From Collinsella aerofaciens (GTDB lineage: Bacteria > Actinomycetota > Coriobacteriia > Coriobacteriales > Coriobacteriaceae), in the NCBI RefSeq assembly GCF_018785265.1, contig NZ_WQPK01000041.1:1-64000 (forward strand): DNA of 64,000 nucleotides. Direction: 5' to 3'. The notes below the pieces were generated by a model. That model searched no databases, was not told where the DNA came from, and saw only the letters and a list, made by a program, of their open reading frames with translations. The translations under genes and the position numbers were made by a program. This document shows, piece after piece, positions 34,425 through 42,785 of this stretch (the first letter of the stretch is position 1; every line of letters starts with the position of its first letter).

Positions 34425-35414
34425 CTATGCTTGAGCGGCCAGTTCGGCCTTAGCTTTCTTCAACATGGCGTCGAGATCCTCGGAGGAATCCGAAGGAACC
34501 TTGCGGACCTCGAACTTGACGCCCTTGGCCTTGAGGGCCTCGAGAGTCTTGACGTCGTCATCGCCCATAGCGACGGCGTTGGTGACGACGACCTTGCCCT
34601 TGGAGTGAGCCATGGAACCGATGTTGACTTCCTTGATGTCGACGCCGGCCTCGATGGCCTTGAGCAGATCCTGCGGGTTCTCGAAGAGCAGCATGGCCTT
34701 GGTGTCACCAAAGCGCGTGTCCTTGACGACCTCGGCCATCTTCTTGATGGGAACGACGTTGGCATGGACTCCCGGAGGGGCAGCCTGCTCGATCATGGTC
34801 TTGCGGAGCTCGTCGTGAGCGACGCCGTCGGAAACCACGATGATGCGGTTGGGGTTGATCTGCTTGGTCCACGTGGTGGCCACCTGACCATGAAGCAGAC
34901 GGGTGTCGATACGGACGTGGGCAATCTTGATGTGCCCGTCGCCGATGACCGTTCCCGGAGGGATGGCGCCTGCAGGAGCAGCGGCGGCCGCAGCCGGCTT
35001 CTTCTCCTCGGGCTCCAGAGACTCGGGCTTGACGCGCACGCCAGCCTTAGCCTCAGTCACGAGATGTTTTGCGATCGCATGTGCAGTGTTCTTTGCGTCA
35101 AAGCGCTGCGAATATGCCTCGATGAGCATAGGCAGGTTGACACCGGTGACGATAGCCCAGGAATCGTGGCCCTCGATGAGCCCGCTGATCTGGTTGAACG
35201 GCGTGCCGCCCCACAGATCAACGAGGAAGAGCACCTGCTCCTGGTCCTCGAAGGAAGCGACTGCTTCCTCGACCTTGGCACGGAAATCGTCGGGGCCCAT
35301 GCTCGGCTCGAGCGAGACCACGGCAACAGACGGCTGATCGCCAAAGACCATCGAGCCCGTCTGCTTGATTCCAGCTGCCAAGTCCCCGTGGCTAGCAAGA
35401 ACAATACTTACCAT
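34425..35414 (-). CDS. manX: PTS mannose-family IIAB component
   Basis: 329 residues from ATG 35414 with AGGAGG 7 nt upstream. The IIA domain (1-135) has the phosphorylated His in IVLASHGDLAAG; an Ala/Pro-rich linker (about 150-165) joins the IIB domain, whose phospho-His lies in IDTRLLHGQVATTW. It passes phosphate from HPr to the sugar. First gene of the manXYZ operon; sugar specificity (mannose, glucosamine or another hexose) is not decided by sequence. Confidence 0.95.
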   Translation of the reverse strand: MVSIVLASHGDLAAGIKQTGSMVFGDQPSVAVVSLEPSMGPDDFRAKVEEAVASFEDQEQVLFLVDLWGGTPFNQISGLIEGHDSWAIVTGVNLPMLIEAYSQRFDAKNTAHAIAKHLVTEAKAGVRVKPESLEPEEKKPAAAAAAPAGAIPPGTVIGDGHIKIAHVRIDTRLLHGQVATTWTKQINPNRIIVVSDGVAHDELRKTMIEQAAPPGVHANVVPIKKMAEVVKDTRFGDTKAMLLFENPQDLLKAIEAGVDIKEVNIGSMAHSKGKVVVTNAVAMGDDDVKTLEALKAKGVKFEVRKVPSDSSEDLDAMLKKAKAELAAQA

Positions 35415-35751
35415 CACATAACCTCCTTTTTGTCTACGTATTTCCTACACGACATGAAAGGAGTATACCTGTTTGGATTGTGGAATTATAGCTAAAATCG
35501 CAAAAGGTTGGATTATTTGTTTAAACGTCTATGTTTGTTACAAATTGATTACGTTGCTGGCTTATAGCTCATTGCCTGCTAAAACGTGATTTGCTGATTG
35601 TTTTCAAAGACATATAAAGGTGCACCGTTCGTTAAGACCGCTTTTAGGTGAATCCCAATGCGTCTGCGTGCCACCATTTTGTTTAAACAGACATGACTTG
35701 ACTAACCGAAGCAAATATGTTTAGAACTCTAGCCCATGTAGACATTAGATG
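35415..35751 (-). promoter_or_regulatory. manXYZ promoter region
   Basis: A TATAAT box on the minus strand (35485-35490) lies about 70 nt before the manX start. Two identical octamers GTTTAAAC at 35519-35526 and 35681-35688, each preceded by TTT, may be regulator sites. I see no sigma-54 -24/-12 pattern (GG-N10-GC with TTGCA). The rest of this 337-bp AT-rich gap has no gene. Confidence 0.5.
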
Positions 35752-36180
35752 TTAGGCGATGTGGAGGGGGTTGGCGGCGTCGACGGCATCGGGGGCGTCG
35801 GAGAGGCCGTCAGGAGCAGCGTCTGCCGGGTCCTCGTCGGGGGTCTCGATCTGTTTGATCATTACCTCTTGGCCCTGCAGCAAATAGGTCTCGCCGCTAC
35901 CGCAATGGGGACAGGTCTTGCCGTGCTCGACCGTCGCGTAGTCGCAGCCGCACGCCTCGCAATGCGTCACGGCTTCGACAGGCTCCACGATAAGCTCCGC
36001 GCCCTGCGCGATAGGCTTTTTATCTGCTGCCCAGCGCCAAGCGTCGAGCAGCAAGTCGGGAACGACGCCCGAGACCTCGCCCAGCAGCAACGTCACGCTC
36101 GAAACGCGACGCACGCCATGAGCGCGCGCCACATTCTCGACATCGCGAATGATGTGATACACGATTCCCAATTCATGCAA
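35752..36180 (-). CDS. hypA: Hydrogenase nickel metallochaperone HypA
   Basis: 142 residues. MHELGIVYHIIRDVENVA gives the nickel-binding MHE start; the zinc site has two CxxC pairs (CEAC and CPHC, about 73-93). It delivers nickel to NiFe hydrogenase and sometimes urease. The C-terminus carries an extra acidic tail of about 25 residues (PDEDPADAAPD and on) beyond the usual length. No hydrogenase genes are in the window, so the enzyme must be elsewhere. Confidence 0.93.
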   Translation of the reverse strand: MHELGIVYHIIRDVENVARAHGVRRVSSVTLLLGEVSGVVPDLLLDAWRWAADKKPIAQGAELIVEPVEAVTHCEACGCDYATVEHGKTCPHCGSGETYLLQGQEVMIKQIETPDEDPADAAPDGLSDAPDAVDAANPLHIA

Positions 36181-36225
36181 GGTAGAAACCTTTCAACAAC
36201 GGTTGATGCGATGCAAACTCAAAGC

Positions 36226-36261
36226 AAGGGGACGGCGAAATCTAGTCTGCGCCGTCCCCTT
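36226..36261 (-). terminator. Hairpin downstream of the oxidoreductase gene
   Basis: 12-bp stem AAGGGGACGGCG (36226-36237) and CGCCGTCCCCTT (36250-36261). It lies between the oxidoreductase stop and hypA; the T tract on the minus strand is weak (TTGCTTTG). Confidence 0.5.
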
Positions 36262-36276
36262 ACCCGCCATGGTTAC

Positions 36277-39054
36277 CTATTTACGACCGAACTTGATTTT
36301 GATTGCACGCTTTAAAGCATACTTGCCCAGGCTCGGGAGCTTTTGCTCGTATTTGACCATCGTGGAGCACTCGGGGCGGTCGCGATCTAGATGGATGGCG
36401 TCGAACGCGCACTTGGTGGTGCACAGGCCGCAGCCGATGCACTTGTTGGGATCGACAATCGAGGCGCCGCAGCCCAGGCAGCGGGCGGTCTCGGCGCGCA
36501 CCTGTTCCTCGGTAAAGGTCTCAACATACTCGCTAAACGGCGCAGCCTTCTCGCGCTCGCGGTCCACATGCGCAACCTCGCGGCTCGCGTTGTCGTAGCC
36601 CTCGAGAACAACGTCGTCGCGGTCGAGCGCGGTATAGCGGCGCTGGTTGCGGCCGATGGTGAGCGTGGAGCCCGGCTGCACAAAGCGATGGATGGACACG
36701 GCGGCCTCGTGACCGGCGGCGATGGCATCGATGGCAAAGCTGGGGCCGGTATAGACGTCGCCGCCCACAAAGATGTCGGGTTCGGCGGTCTGGTAGGTCT
36801 GGGGATCGGCAAGGGCGCCCTGACCACGGCCAAGCTCCACCTTGGAGCCAGCCAGCAGGTCGCCCCACACGATGGACTGGCCGATGGACATGACCACGCG
36901 GTCGGCATCGACGCGGCGCAGGTCGTTCTCGTCGTACTCGGGCGCAAAACGGCCCTCGTCATCGTAGACGCGCGTGCAGCGCTTAAAGGTGATGCCGCAC
37001 ACACGGCCGGCCTCGTCCAGATGGACCTCCTTGGGGCCCCAACCGCAACTGATGTGCGCGCCGTCCTCAACGGCCTCGCGACGCTCCTCCTCGCTGGCGG
37101 GCATCTGAGCCTCGCTCTCCAGGCAGAACATCTCAGCGTGCTCGGAACCCAGACGGCAGGCGTTGCGTGCGACATCGATGGCCACGTTGCCGCCGCCCAC
37201 CACGATGGTGCGGCCGGGCAGCGCGTCGATCTTGCCACTGTTGACCTCGCGCAAAAAGTCGACGGCCAGGGCCACGTCCTCGGCATCCTCACCCGGAATA
37301 CCGGCAAGGCGGCCGCCCTGGCAGCCAATGGCAACGTAGAAGGCCTTAAAGCCCTGCGCGCGCAGCTCGTCGAGCGTCACGTCGCGACCGACTTCCACGC
37401 CGTAGCGGAACTCGGCACCCATCAGGCGAATGACCTCGACCTCGGCCTCGATAACATCCTTCTGCAGCTTAAAGCTGGGAATACCGTAGGTGAGCATGCC
37501 GCCCGGGCGCTCGTTTTTCTCGAACACGACGGGCTTGTAACCCTTCTCGGCCAGATAGAAGGCGCAGGACAGACCGGCCGGACCGGCACCGATGATGGCG
37601 ATCTTCTGGTCAAAGCCGCCGGCACGCGTCGGGGTCACCACAGGTGGGACATAGCGGGTCGCGGCATCCAGATCGCGCTGGGCGATAAACTTCTTGACTT
37701 CGTCGATGGCCACGGCGGCGTCCACACGGCCGCGGGTGCAGGCATCCTCACAGCGGCGGTTGCACACACGGCCGCAGATAGCGGGCAGTGGGTTCTCGCG
37801 CTTAATGAGTGCTAGGGCCTCGTCATAGCGACCCTGAGCCGCGAGCTTCAAATAGCCCTGAACAGCAACGTGCGCTGGGCAGGCCGTCTTGCAGGGAGCG
37901 GTGCCGGACTCATGCGTCTCGATGCGGTTGTCGTTGCGGTAGTTGGGCGACCACTTGGTGTGGTCCCACTTGGTGGCATCGGGCAGCTCCTGGCGCGGAT
38001 ACTCGGGCACCTGTCCGCCGGCCTTTTTGCTGCAGAGCTTCTGGCCCAGCTTGGCGGCGCCGGCCGGACACACCTCAACGCAGCGACCGCAGGCCACGCA
38101 CTTGTCCTTCTCGACCTTGGCGACATAGGCCGAGCGCGACAGGTTGGGCGTGTTGAACAGCTGCGAGGTGCGCAGGGCGTAGCACACGTTGACGTTGCAG
38201 TTGCAGATGGCGAAGATCTTGTTCTCGCCGTCGATATTGGTGATCTGGTGCACAAAGCCGTTGTCCTCGGCCTGGCGCAGGATGTCGTAGACCTCGTCGC
38301 GCGTTACATAATGGCCGCGGTCGGTCTCAACCACGTAATCGGCCATATCGCCCACGGCGATGCACCAATCGGCCGGGTCATCGGCGCAGCCCTCACCCAT
38401 CACGCGACGGCTCGCGCGGCAGCTGCAGGTGCTGGCGGCATACTTACCCTCGTATTTGTCGAGCCAGTGCTCGATATGCTCGATCGGCACCGAGGTGCTC
38501 GCGGCGTCGATGGCCTTCTCGACCGGAATGACGTGCATGCCGATGCCGGCGCCTCCGGGCGGCACCATCGGCGTGGCCTTGGACAGCGGTCCCTTGGACG
38601 CCTGCTCAAAGAACTTGGCATAGACCGGGTGCTCCTCGAGCTGGCTCACGCGCATGTTGAGGAACTCGGCGGAACCCGGCACCAGCATGGGCAGCACCCA
38701 CTGCTTGGCGCGCTCGGGGTTTTCCCAGTTGTACTCGAGCAGACCCGTGTAGCTCATGTCGTCGAGCATCTTCTCGATATCGGCTTCGGGCATGCCGGTG
38801 AGCTTGACCATCTCGGGCAGCGTATAGGGACGGCGCATCTTCATCTTGCAGAGCACTTCGGCCTGCTCGTCAGTCGCGGCCTCGGCAAACGACCAGTACT
38901 CGTAGCCCAGCAGCTCATCGCGATGCAGCAGACGGTTGGTGCAGTGCTCGCACAGCTTGACGATGGCCTCGCGCGGATGCTCCGGCAGCGGCGCCACGAA
39001 CTCCGAACCGATGTCGGGCTCGGTGTAGCTAATCCCCGGTCCGTTGAGAATCAT
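36277..39054 (-). CDS. Multidomain Fe-S/FAD oxidoreductase, GltD-like
   Basis: 925 residues from ATG 39054 (GAAGGG upstream); the longer frame runs into the divergent promoter. Order: helical N-terminal region with a winged-helix-like part; a Cys-rich block with CSC and CNC pairs (about 225-310); a ferredoxin-type site CVACGRCVEVCP (about 325); the GltD-like CICGRVC-type region (AICGRVCNRRCEDAC); FAD-binding GAGPAGLSCAFYLAEKG; NADP-binding VGGGNVAIDVARNA; and a C-terminal 4Fe-4S site CIGCGLCTTKC. It should move electrons between NAD(P)H and ferredoxin or a bound substrate. The actual substrate is unknown. It is divergent from a TetR gene with palindromic operators between them. Confidence 0.87.
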   Translation of the reverse strand: MILNGPGISYTEPDIGSEFVAPLPEHPREAIVKLCEHCTNRLLHRDELLGYEYWSFAEAATDEQAEVLCKMKMRRPYTLPEMVKLTGMPEADIEKMLDDMSYTGLLEYNWENPERAKQWVLPMLVPGSAEFLNMRVSQLEEHPVYAKFFEQASKGPLSKATPMVPPGGAGIGMHVIPVEKAIDAASTSVPIEHIEHWLDKYEGKYAASTCSCRASRRVMGEGCADDPADWCIAVGDMADYVVETDRGHYVTRDEVYDILRQAEDNGFVHQITNIDGENKIFAICNCNVNVCYALRTSQLFNTPNLSRSAYVAKVEKDKCVACGRCVEVCPAGAAKLGQKLCSKKAGGQVPEYPRQELPDATKWDHTKWSPNYRNDNRIETHESGTAPCKTACPAHVAVQGYLKLAAQGRYDEALALIKRENPLPAICGRVCNRRCEDACTRGRVDAAVAIDEVKKFIAQRDLDAATRYVPPVVTPTRAGGFDQKIAIIGAGPAGLSCAFYLAEKGYKPVVFEKNERPGGMLTYGIPSFKLQKDVIEAEVEVIRLMGAEFRYGVEVGRDVTLDELRAQGFKAFYVAIGCQGGRLAGIPGEDAEDVALAVDFLREVNSGKIDALPGRTIVVGGGNVAIDVARNACRLGSEHAEMFCLESEAQMPASEEERREAVEDGAHISCGWGPKEVHLDEAGRVCGITFKRCTRVYDDEGRFAPEYDENDLRRVDADRVVMSIGQSIVWGDLLAGSKVELGRGQGALADPQTYQTAEPDIFVGGDVYTGPSFAIDAIAAGHEAAVSIHRFVQPGSTLTIGRNQRRYTALDRDDVVLEGYDNASREVAHVDREREKAAPFSEYVETFTEEQVRAETARCLGCGASIVDPNKCIGCGLCTTKCAFDAIHLDRDRPECSTMVKYEQKLPSLGKYALKRAIKIKFGRK

Positions 39055-39146
39055 GGTTGTCCCTTCTCTTGCCACAGCCCGGCGGGACCGCGGCGCCCCT
39101 CTTTTTTGCAGGCCGGGCATGCCCCCATGCCGTTCACCCGCCATTG

Positions 39147-39184
39147 TTGACATTGTGTCAAAAATAGTATTGACGAACCGTCAA
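39147..39184. promoter_or_regulatory. Paired TetR-type operators
   Basis: Two palindromes of the form TTGAC-N5-GTCAA: TTGACA-TTG-TGTCAA (39147-39161) and TTGACG-AAC-CGTCAA (39170-39184), 23 bp centre to centre. They sit between the divergent oxidoreductase and TetR genes, so both are probably controlled by the TetR product. Confidence 0.7.
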
Positions 39185-39242
39185 CAATATTCAAGACTGT
39201 TAGGCGAACGGTCAGGCAAAAGAGGATGAAAGGCGGCAAAAC

Positions 39243-39905
39243 ATGGGCAACAACACAGCAGGTACCTCTGTGGTCGATGCCGTCCCCGCATCCGATAGCG
39301 CGGCAAAGCGCCTGACGGGCGACGAACGCCGTCGCGAGATCCTCGATGCCGTGCGCACCGTAAGCTCCGAGCTGGGCGTGTCCCACCTATCGGTATCGGC
39401 CGTGACCAAGCGAGCCGGCTGCACGCGTTCATTGTTCTACCACTACTTCGCCGACATGGACGCCGCCGTCACCGCCGTCATGGACGAGACAATCGACGGT
39501 TTTATCTCCGAGCTCGAGCAGTGGAATGCCAACCGCACCGTCGGTGATATCGAGGGCGCGCTCGACACCGTCGCCCCGCTCTTTAAGCGCCTGGTCGCCA
39601 GCGGCCACGAACTGCCGCACACTCTGACCTCCAACAGCGGCGCGCTCTACGGCGGCTTTTTGCACAATGTGGTCCAGCGCGTGGCGCAGTATATCTGCGA
39701 CACCACCGTGGTGGATTTTGTCGCCCATCATGAGCTACGCATCGATCATGTCTACGAGACGTTCTACACCCTCATCATGGGTCTTTTGATGTATATCCGC
39801 ACGCACCCCGATGTGCCCGACGAGACGGTCAAGGAAATCATCGCCTCGACACTCCACATCGAGGGCTATACCGCCAAGTATTCGGAGCGCAAGCCCCAGA
39901 ACTGA
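39243..39905 (+). CDS. TetR-family transcriptional regulator
   Basis: 220 residues. After about 20 flexible residues, the HTH reads RREILDAVRTVSSELG and SAVTKRAGCTRSLFYHYFADMDAA; the rest is a helical ligand-binding domain. Divergent from the Fe-S oxidoreductase and 63 bp before the DUF5692-like gene, which it may also control. Ligand unknown. Confidence 0.92.
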   Translation: MGNNTAGTSVVDAVPASDSAAKRLTGDERRREILDAVRTVSSELGVSHLSVSAVTKRAGCTRSLFYHYFADMDAAVTAVMDETIDGFISELEQWNANRTVGDIEGALDTVAPLFKRLVASGHELPHTLTSNSGALYGGFLHNVVQRVAQYICDTTVVDFVAHHELRIDHVYETFYTLIMGLLMYIRTHPDVPDETVKEIIASTLHIEGYTAKYSERKPQN

Positions 39906-39968
39906 CGACATTTGGCCAAACTGCCCGCGATCAGAAGAGGGGCCGCGGGCGTGTGAAAGGAGAGCAGC

Positions 39969-40976
39969 ATGCTGTTCGATGTTTGGGGTAGCGATACCCT
40001 TATCCACTGGGCCGGCTGGGCCATGGTCTTTATTGGCCTGATCGTGCTCAACGAGGTCGGCCGTCGCACCAAGCTGGGCGCGGCAATCATCTTTGGCGTG
40101 GCTCCGCTGGCCATGACCATCTACTGCGTCGCTATCGCTATCGGCGTCTCACAGGGCGCCGAGTGGGCGCTCACCAACCCCACCCATGTGTACCAAAACA
40201 GCTGGTTCCACTACGCCAAGGTATACGCGGCGCTGGCCGGTTGCTGGGGCTTCATCGCCATTAAGTACCAGTGGGGCAAAATCGGCAAGGCGCATTGGTT
40301 CCGCGCGTGGCCGTTTGTGATCGTCGCCATCAACATCATGATCGCCGTCGTGTCCGACTTTGAGAGCGCCTATCACTTCTTTGTCCTGGGCGAGCCCACC
40401 TGGGTCACCTCCGAAGGTGCTACGCAGCTGGCCGGCTGGAATAACGTGTTCAACGGCATCGCCGGTATCATCAACATCTTCTGCATGACCGGTTGGTGGA
40501 GCGTCTACGCCTCCGAGGATCAGACCGACATGCTGTGGCCCGACATGACCTGGGTCTACATCATCGCCTACGATATCTGGAACTTCTGCTACACCTACAA
40601 CTGCCTGCCCACCCACTCCTGGTTCTGCGGCTTTGCGCTGCTGCTGGCGCCCACCGTCGCCGCCTTTATCTGGAACAAGGGCGGCTGGATCCAGAACCGC
40701 GCCTTTACGCTGGCCATTTGGTGCATGTTTGCCCAGGTGTTCCCGTACTTCCAGGAGGAGTCCATCTTTGTGACCCACTCCACGCTCGACCCCGGCGCCG
40801 CTACCGCGGTCTCGATCGCCGCACTGGTCGCCAACGTCGCCGCGATCATCTACATCGCCTACCGTGCCAAGAAGCTCGGCCGCAACCCCTACAAGCAGGA
40901 TGTCTTCGAGGGCACCAGCGATTGGGAGAAGGCTACCGCTCGCCGCGCCAAGGTGGATTACGCGCACGCCGAGTAA
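39969..40976 (+). CDS. Polytopic membrane protein, DUF5692-like
   Basis: 335 residues with about nine transmembrane helices and many Trp/Tyr. Characteristic segments are WAMVFIGLIVLNEVGRRTK, AEWALTNPTHVYQNSWFHYAK (read over residues 58-78), LWPDMTWVYIIAYDIWNF and WNKGGWIQNRA. I associate this with the DUF5692 family from memory; function is unknown. GGAGAG precedes the ATG. Located downstream of the TetR gene and ended by a strong terminator. Confidence 0.8.
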   Translation: MLFDVWGSDTLIHWAGWAMVFIGLIVLNEVGRRTKLGAAIIFGVAPLAMTIYCVAIAIGVSQGAEWALTNPTHVYQNSWFHYAKVYAALAGCWGFIAIKYQWGKIGKAHWFRAWPFVIVAINIMIAVVSDFESAYHFFVLGEPTWVTSEGATQLAGWNNVFNGIAGIINIFCMTGWWSVYASEDQTDMLWPDMTWVYIIAYDIWNFCYTYNCLPTHSWFCGFALLLAPTVAAFIWNKGGWIQNRAFTLAIWCMFAQVFPYFQEESIFVTHSTLDPGAATAVSIAALVANVAAIIYIAYRAKKLGRNPYKQDVFEGTSDWEKATARRAKVDYAHAE

Positions 40977-41046
40977 CGCGCCTGACGCAAACATCGCTTG
41001 AACGTGAAGCCGCCTGGCCGGCTCCGCGCAATGCAACGTATTGCAT

Positions 41047-41086
41047 GCCCCCGGAAAGCGATTTGTCCGCTTTCCGGGGGCTTTTT
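41047..41086 (+). terminator. Strong intrinsic terminator
   Basis: Stem GCCCCCGGAAAGCG (41047-41060) and CGCTTTCCGGGGGC (41068-41081), then TTTTTG. Ends the TetR/DUF5692 transcript. Confidence 0.92.
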
Positions 41087-41206
41087 GTTGCCGCGAGGAT
41101 GCGGCCCAGGATGCGCTCAGGTTAAATCGGATCTTATATTTCGTATGCGCTTTATATGGCTCCATTTTTGGGTACAGTGTTGAGCCGATATTGCATTGGG
41201 GGATAT

Positions 41207-42712
41207 ATGAGCGATGAGACGCGTGGCCGCGAGGATGCGGCCCAGGATGCACAAGCTTGTGCCGAGGCCCTGGAGAGCCTTGACTGGATTGCGCTAGACG
41301 AGCTCTCGTTGAGCGATTCGGCCGTCGACGCGCAGGACGAGGCGCACGAAGACACTGAGCACGAAAGCAGCGACGCCAAAGACGTTCCTGACGAGGACGA
41401 AGCCGAGGCCGAGGCCGAGGCCGAAGAGGACGATAGCAAGGGCGACGACCAGCCGGAATCCGACTCGGGAGAAGAGACCGTCCTGCTTGGCAGCTTGCCT
41501 GCCGACGACTCGCTCACCCGCGAGCTTCCCGGCCTGGGCTCCGCGCCTGCCGTGGACGAGACCATCGCCATGGGCGATATTCCCCTGCCGTCCGTTCCCT
41601 CGGCACATGAGGCCGAGGCCCGTCACCGCAAGATGTCGCCCCAGCGACGCAACCTGATGGTGGCAGGCGTTGTTGCCGTCGCGCTCGTCGCCGGCGGCGC
41701 GGGCTATGCGGCTTGGAACGGATACCAACAAGAGCAGGCCGCCGTGGTTGCCGCAAACGCCCATACCATGATGTCGGTGCAAATTGGCGTACATGCCGCG
41801 GGGCTCGACTGCTCCACCGGCTCAAAGATCCCCGTGCAGGTGAGCGGCCAGGACTCCGACGGCTCTTCTGTGAGCGAAACACTCTACGTTGACGAGCACG
41901 GTCGCGGCATCAAGCTGCTGCCCGGTGACTATACGCTCTCCATCGCTGGGTCCCCCATCGCAGCCGACGGTACCATTTACACCGTGCCGACCACCAAGGC
42001 GCAGGTCAGCGTAAAGAGCGACGGGCAGGACCTGAGCGCTCAGGCATCCTTTAAGCTTAAGGTACCTTCGGCAGACACGGTGACCGACGACCAGATCGAT
42101 GCAGCAGCCAAATATGCCGAGGAGGGCGGTTGTAGCTCTGCCGCGGCCGCCAAGATACTTCAGCAGGCGGCAACCGCTCGCCGTGATGCCGCCGCCAACG
42201 CTGTGAGCGCGAGCGAAGCGCAGGCCGCGCGCGATGCCGATGCTCGGCATAAGGCGACGGATCTGTATCAGCTCGATATCCCCGTCGAGTGGTACGGTAA
42301 GGTTGCTACCTGGCAAAATGGCAGCACGCTGTGCATCTATCTGGGCGATGACGCCAATACGCCAATCGTGACGCTTGTCGCAGTGCGCGACGGCGAGAGC
42401 TTTACGCCCGATGAGGGCGATGCGGTTTTGGGTGCGGCAAACCTCGGCAACGGCTACACCGTCTACGCCAGCGGCCCCGTCTATCCGTACGTGGTGCCCC
42501 AGACCATCAACGGACGGACGCAAGACCCCGTGTCGACCTACCCCATGGATACGGCGATTGAGCTTGTCGAGCTCACGACCGGCAACCGCTACACCTATAG
42601 CCAGATCAAGAACGTGCTGGTCGGCAAAGACGGCAAGGCCGACGCCGCCACCAAGCTCGAATGCGACTACCTCGCCCAGATTCTGATGCCGAGCATCAAA
42701 GCCCAAGACTAG
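41207..42712 (+). CDS. Anchored surface protein of unknown function
   Basis: 501 residues from ATG 41207 (GGGGGA upstream). A long acidic cytoplasmic part (about 1-135, with Glu/Asp/Ala repeats), one transmembrane helix (about 148-168), then an extracytoplasmic beta-type domain (about 180-290) with SPIAADGTIYTV, a Cys-containing helical Ala-rich stretch, and a C-terminal domain of about 140 residues ending MPSIKAQD. The middle domain resembles that of the mobile-element cargo at 29937. It has the layout of a signalling or substrate protein facing both sides of the membrane. Family not recognised. Confidence 0.82.
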   Translation: MSDETRGREDAAQDAQACAEALESLDWIALDELSLSDSAVDAQDEAHEDTEHESSDAKDVPDEDEAEAEAEAEEDDSKGDDQPESDSGEETVLLGSLPADDSLTRELPGLGSAPAVDETIAMGDIPLPSVPSAHEAEARHRKMSPQRRNLMVAGVVAVALVAGGAGYAAWNGYQQEQAAVVAANAHTMMSVQIGVHAAGLDCSTGSKIPVQVSGQDSDGSSVSETLYVDEHGRGIKLLPGDYTLSIAGSPIAADGTIYTVPTTKAQVSVKSDGQDLSAQASFKLKVPSADTVTDDQIDAAAKYAEEGGCSSAAAAKILQQAATARRDAAANAVSASEAQAARDADARHKATDLYQLDIPVEWYGKVATWQNGSTLCIYLGDDANTPIVTLVAVRDGESFTPDEGDAVLGAANLGNGYTVYASGPVYPYVVPQTINGRTQDPVSTYPMDTAIELVELTTGNRYTYSQIKNVLVGKDGKADAATKLECDYLAQILMPSIKAQD

Positions 42713-42741
42713 CCGGGCGCATCATGGTGCTCCCCAACCGT

Positions 42742-42769
42742 GATAAAGGGGCCAGGAGGTCCTGGCCCC
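42742..42769 (-). terminator. Terminator of the AAA/DUF4143 gene
   Basis: Stem GGGGCCAGGA (42748-42757) with TCCTGGCCCC (42760-42769), followed on the minus strand by TTTATC. Confidence 0.75.
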
Positions 42770-42785
42770 ACAGATCCGTAGATGA

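Noticed and set aside
35415-35751. Sigma-54 promoter for manXYZ
   Set aside because: Expected for LevR/ManR-type control, but no -24 GG / -12 GC pattern at 10-bp spacing was seen; a TATAAT box is present instead.
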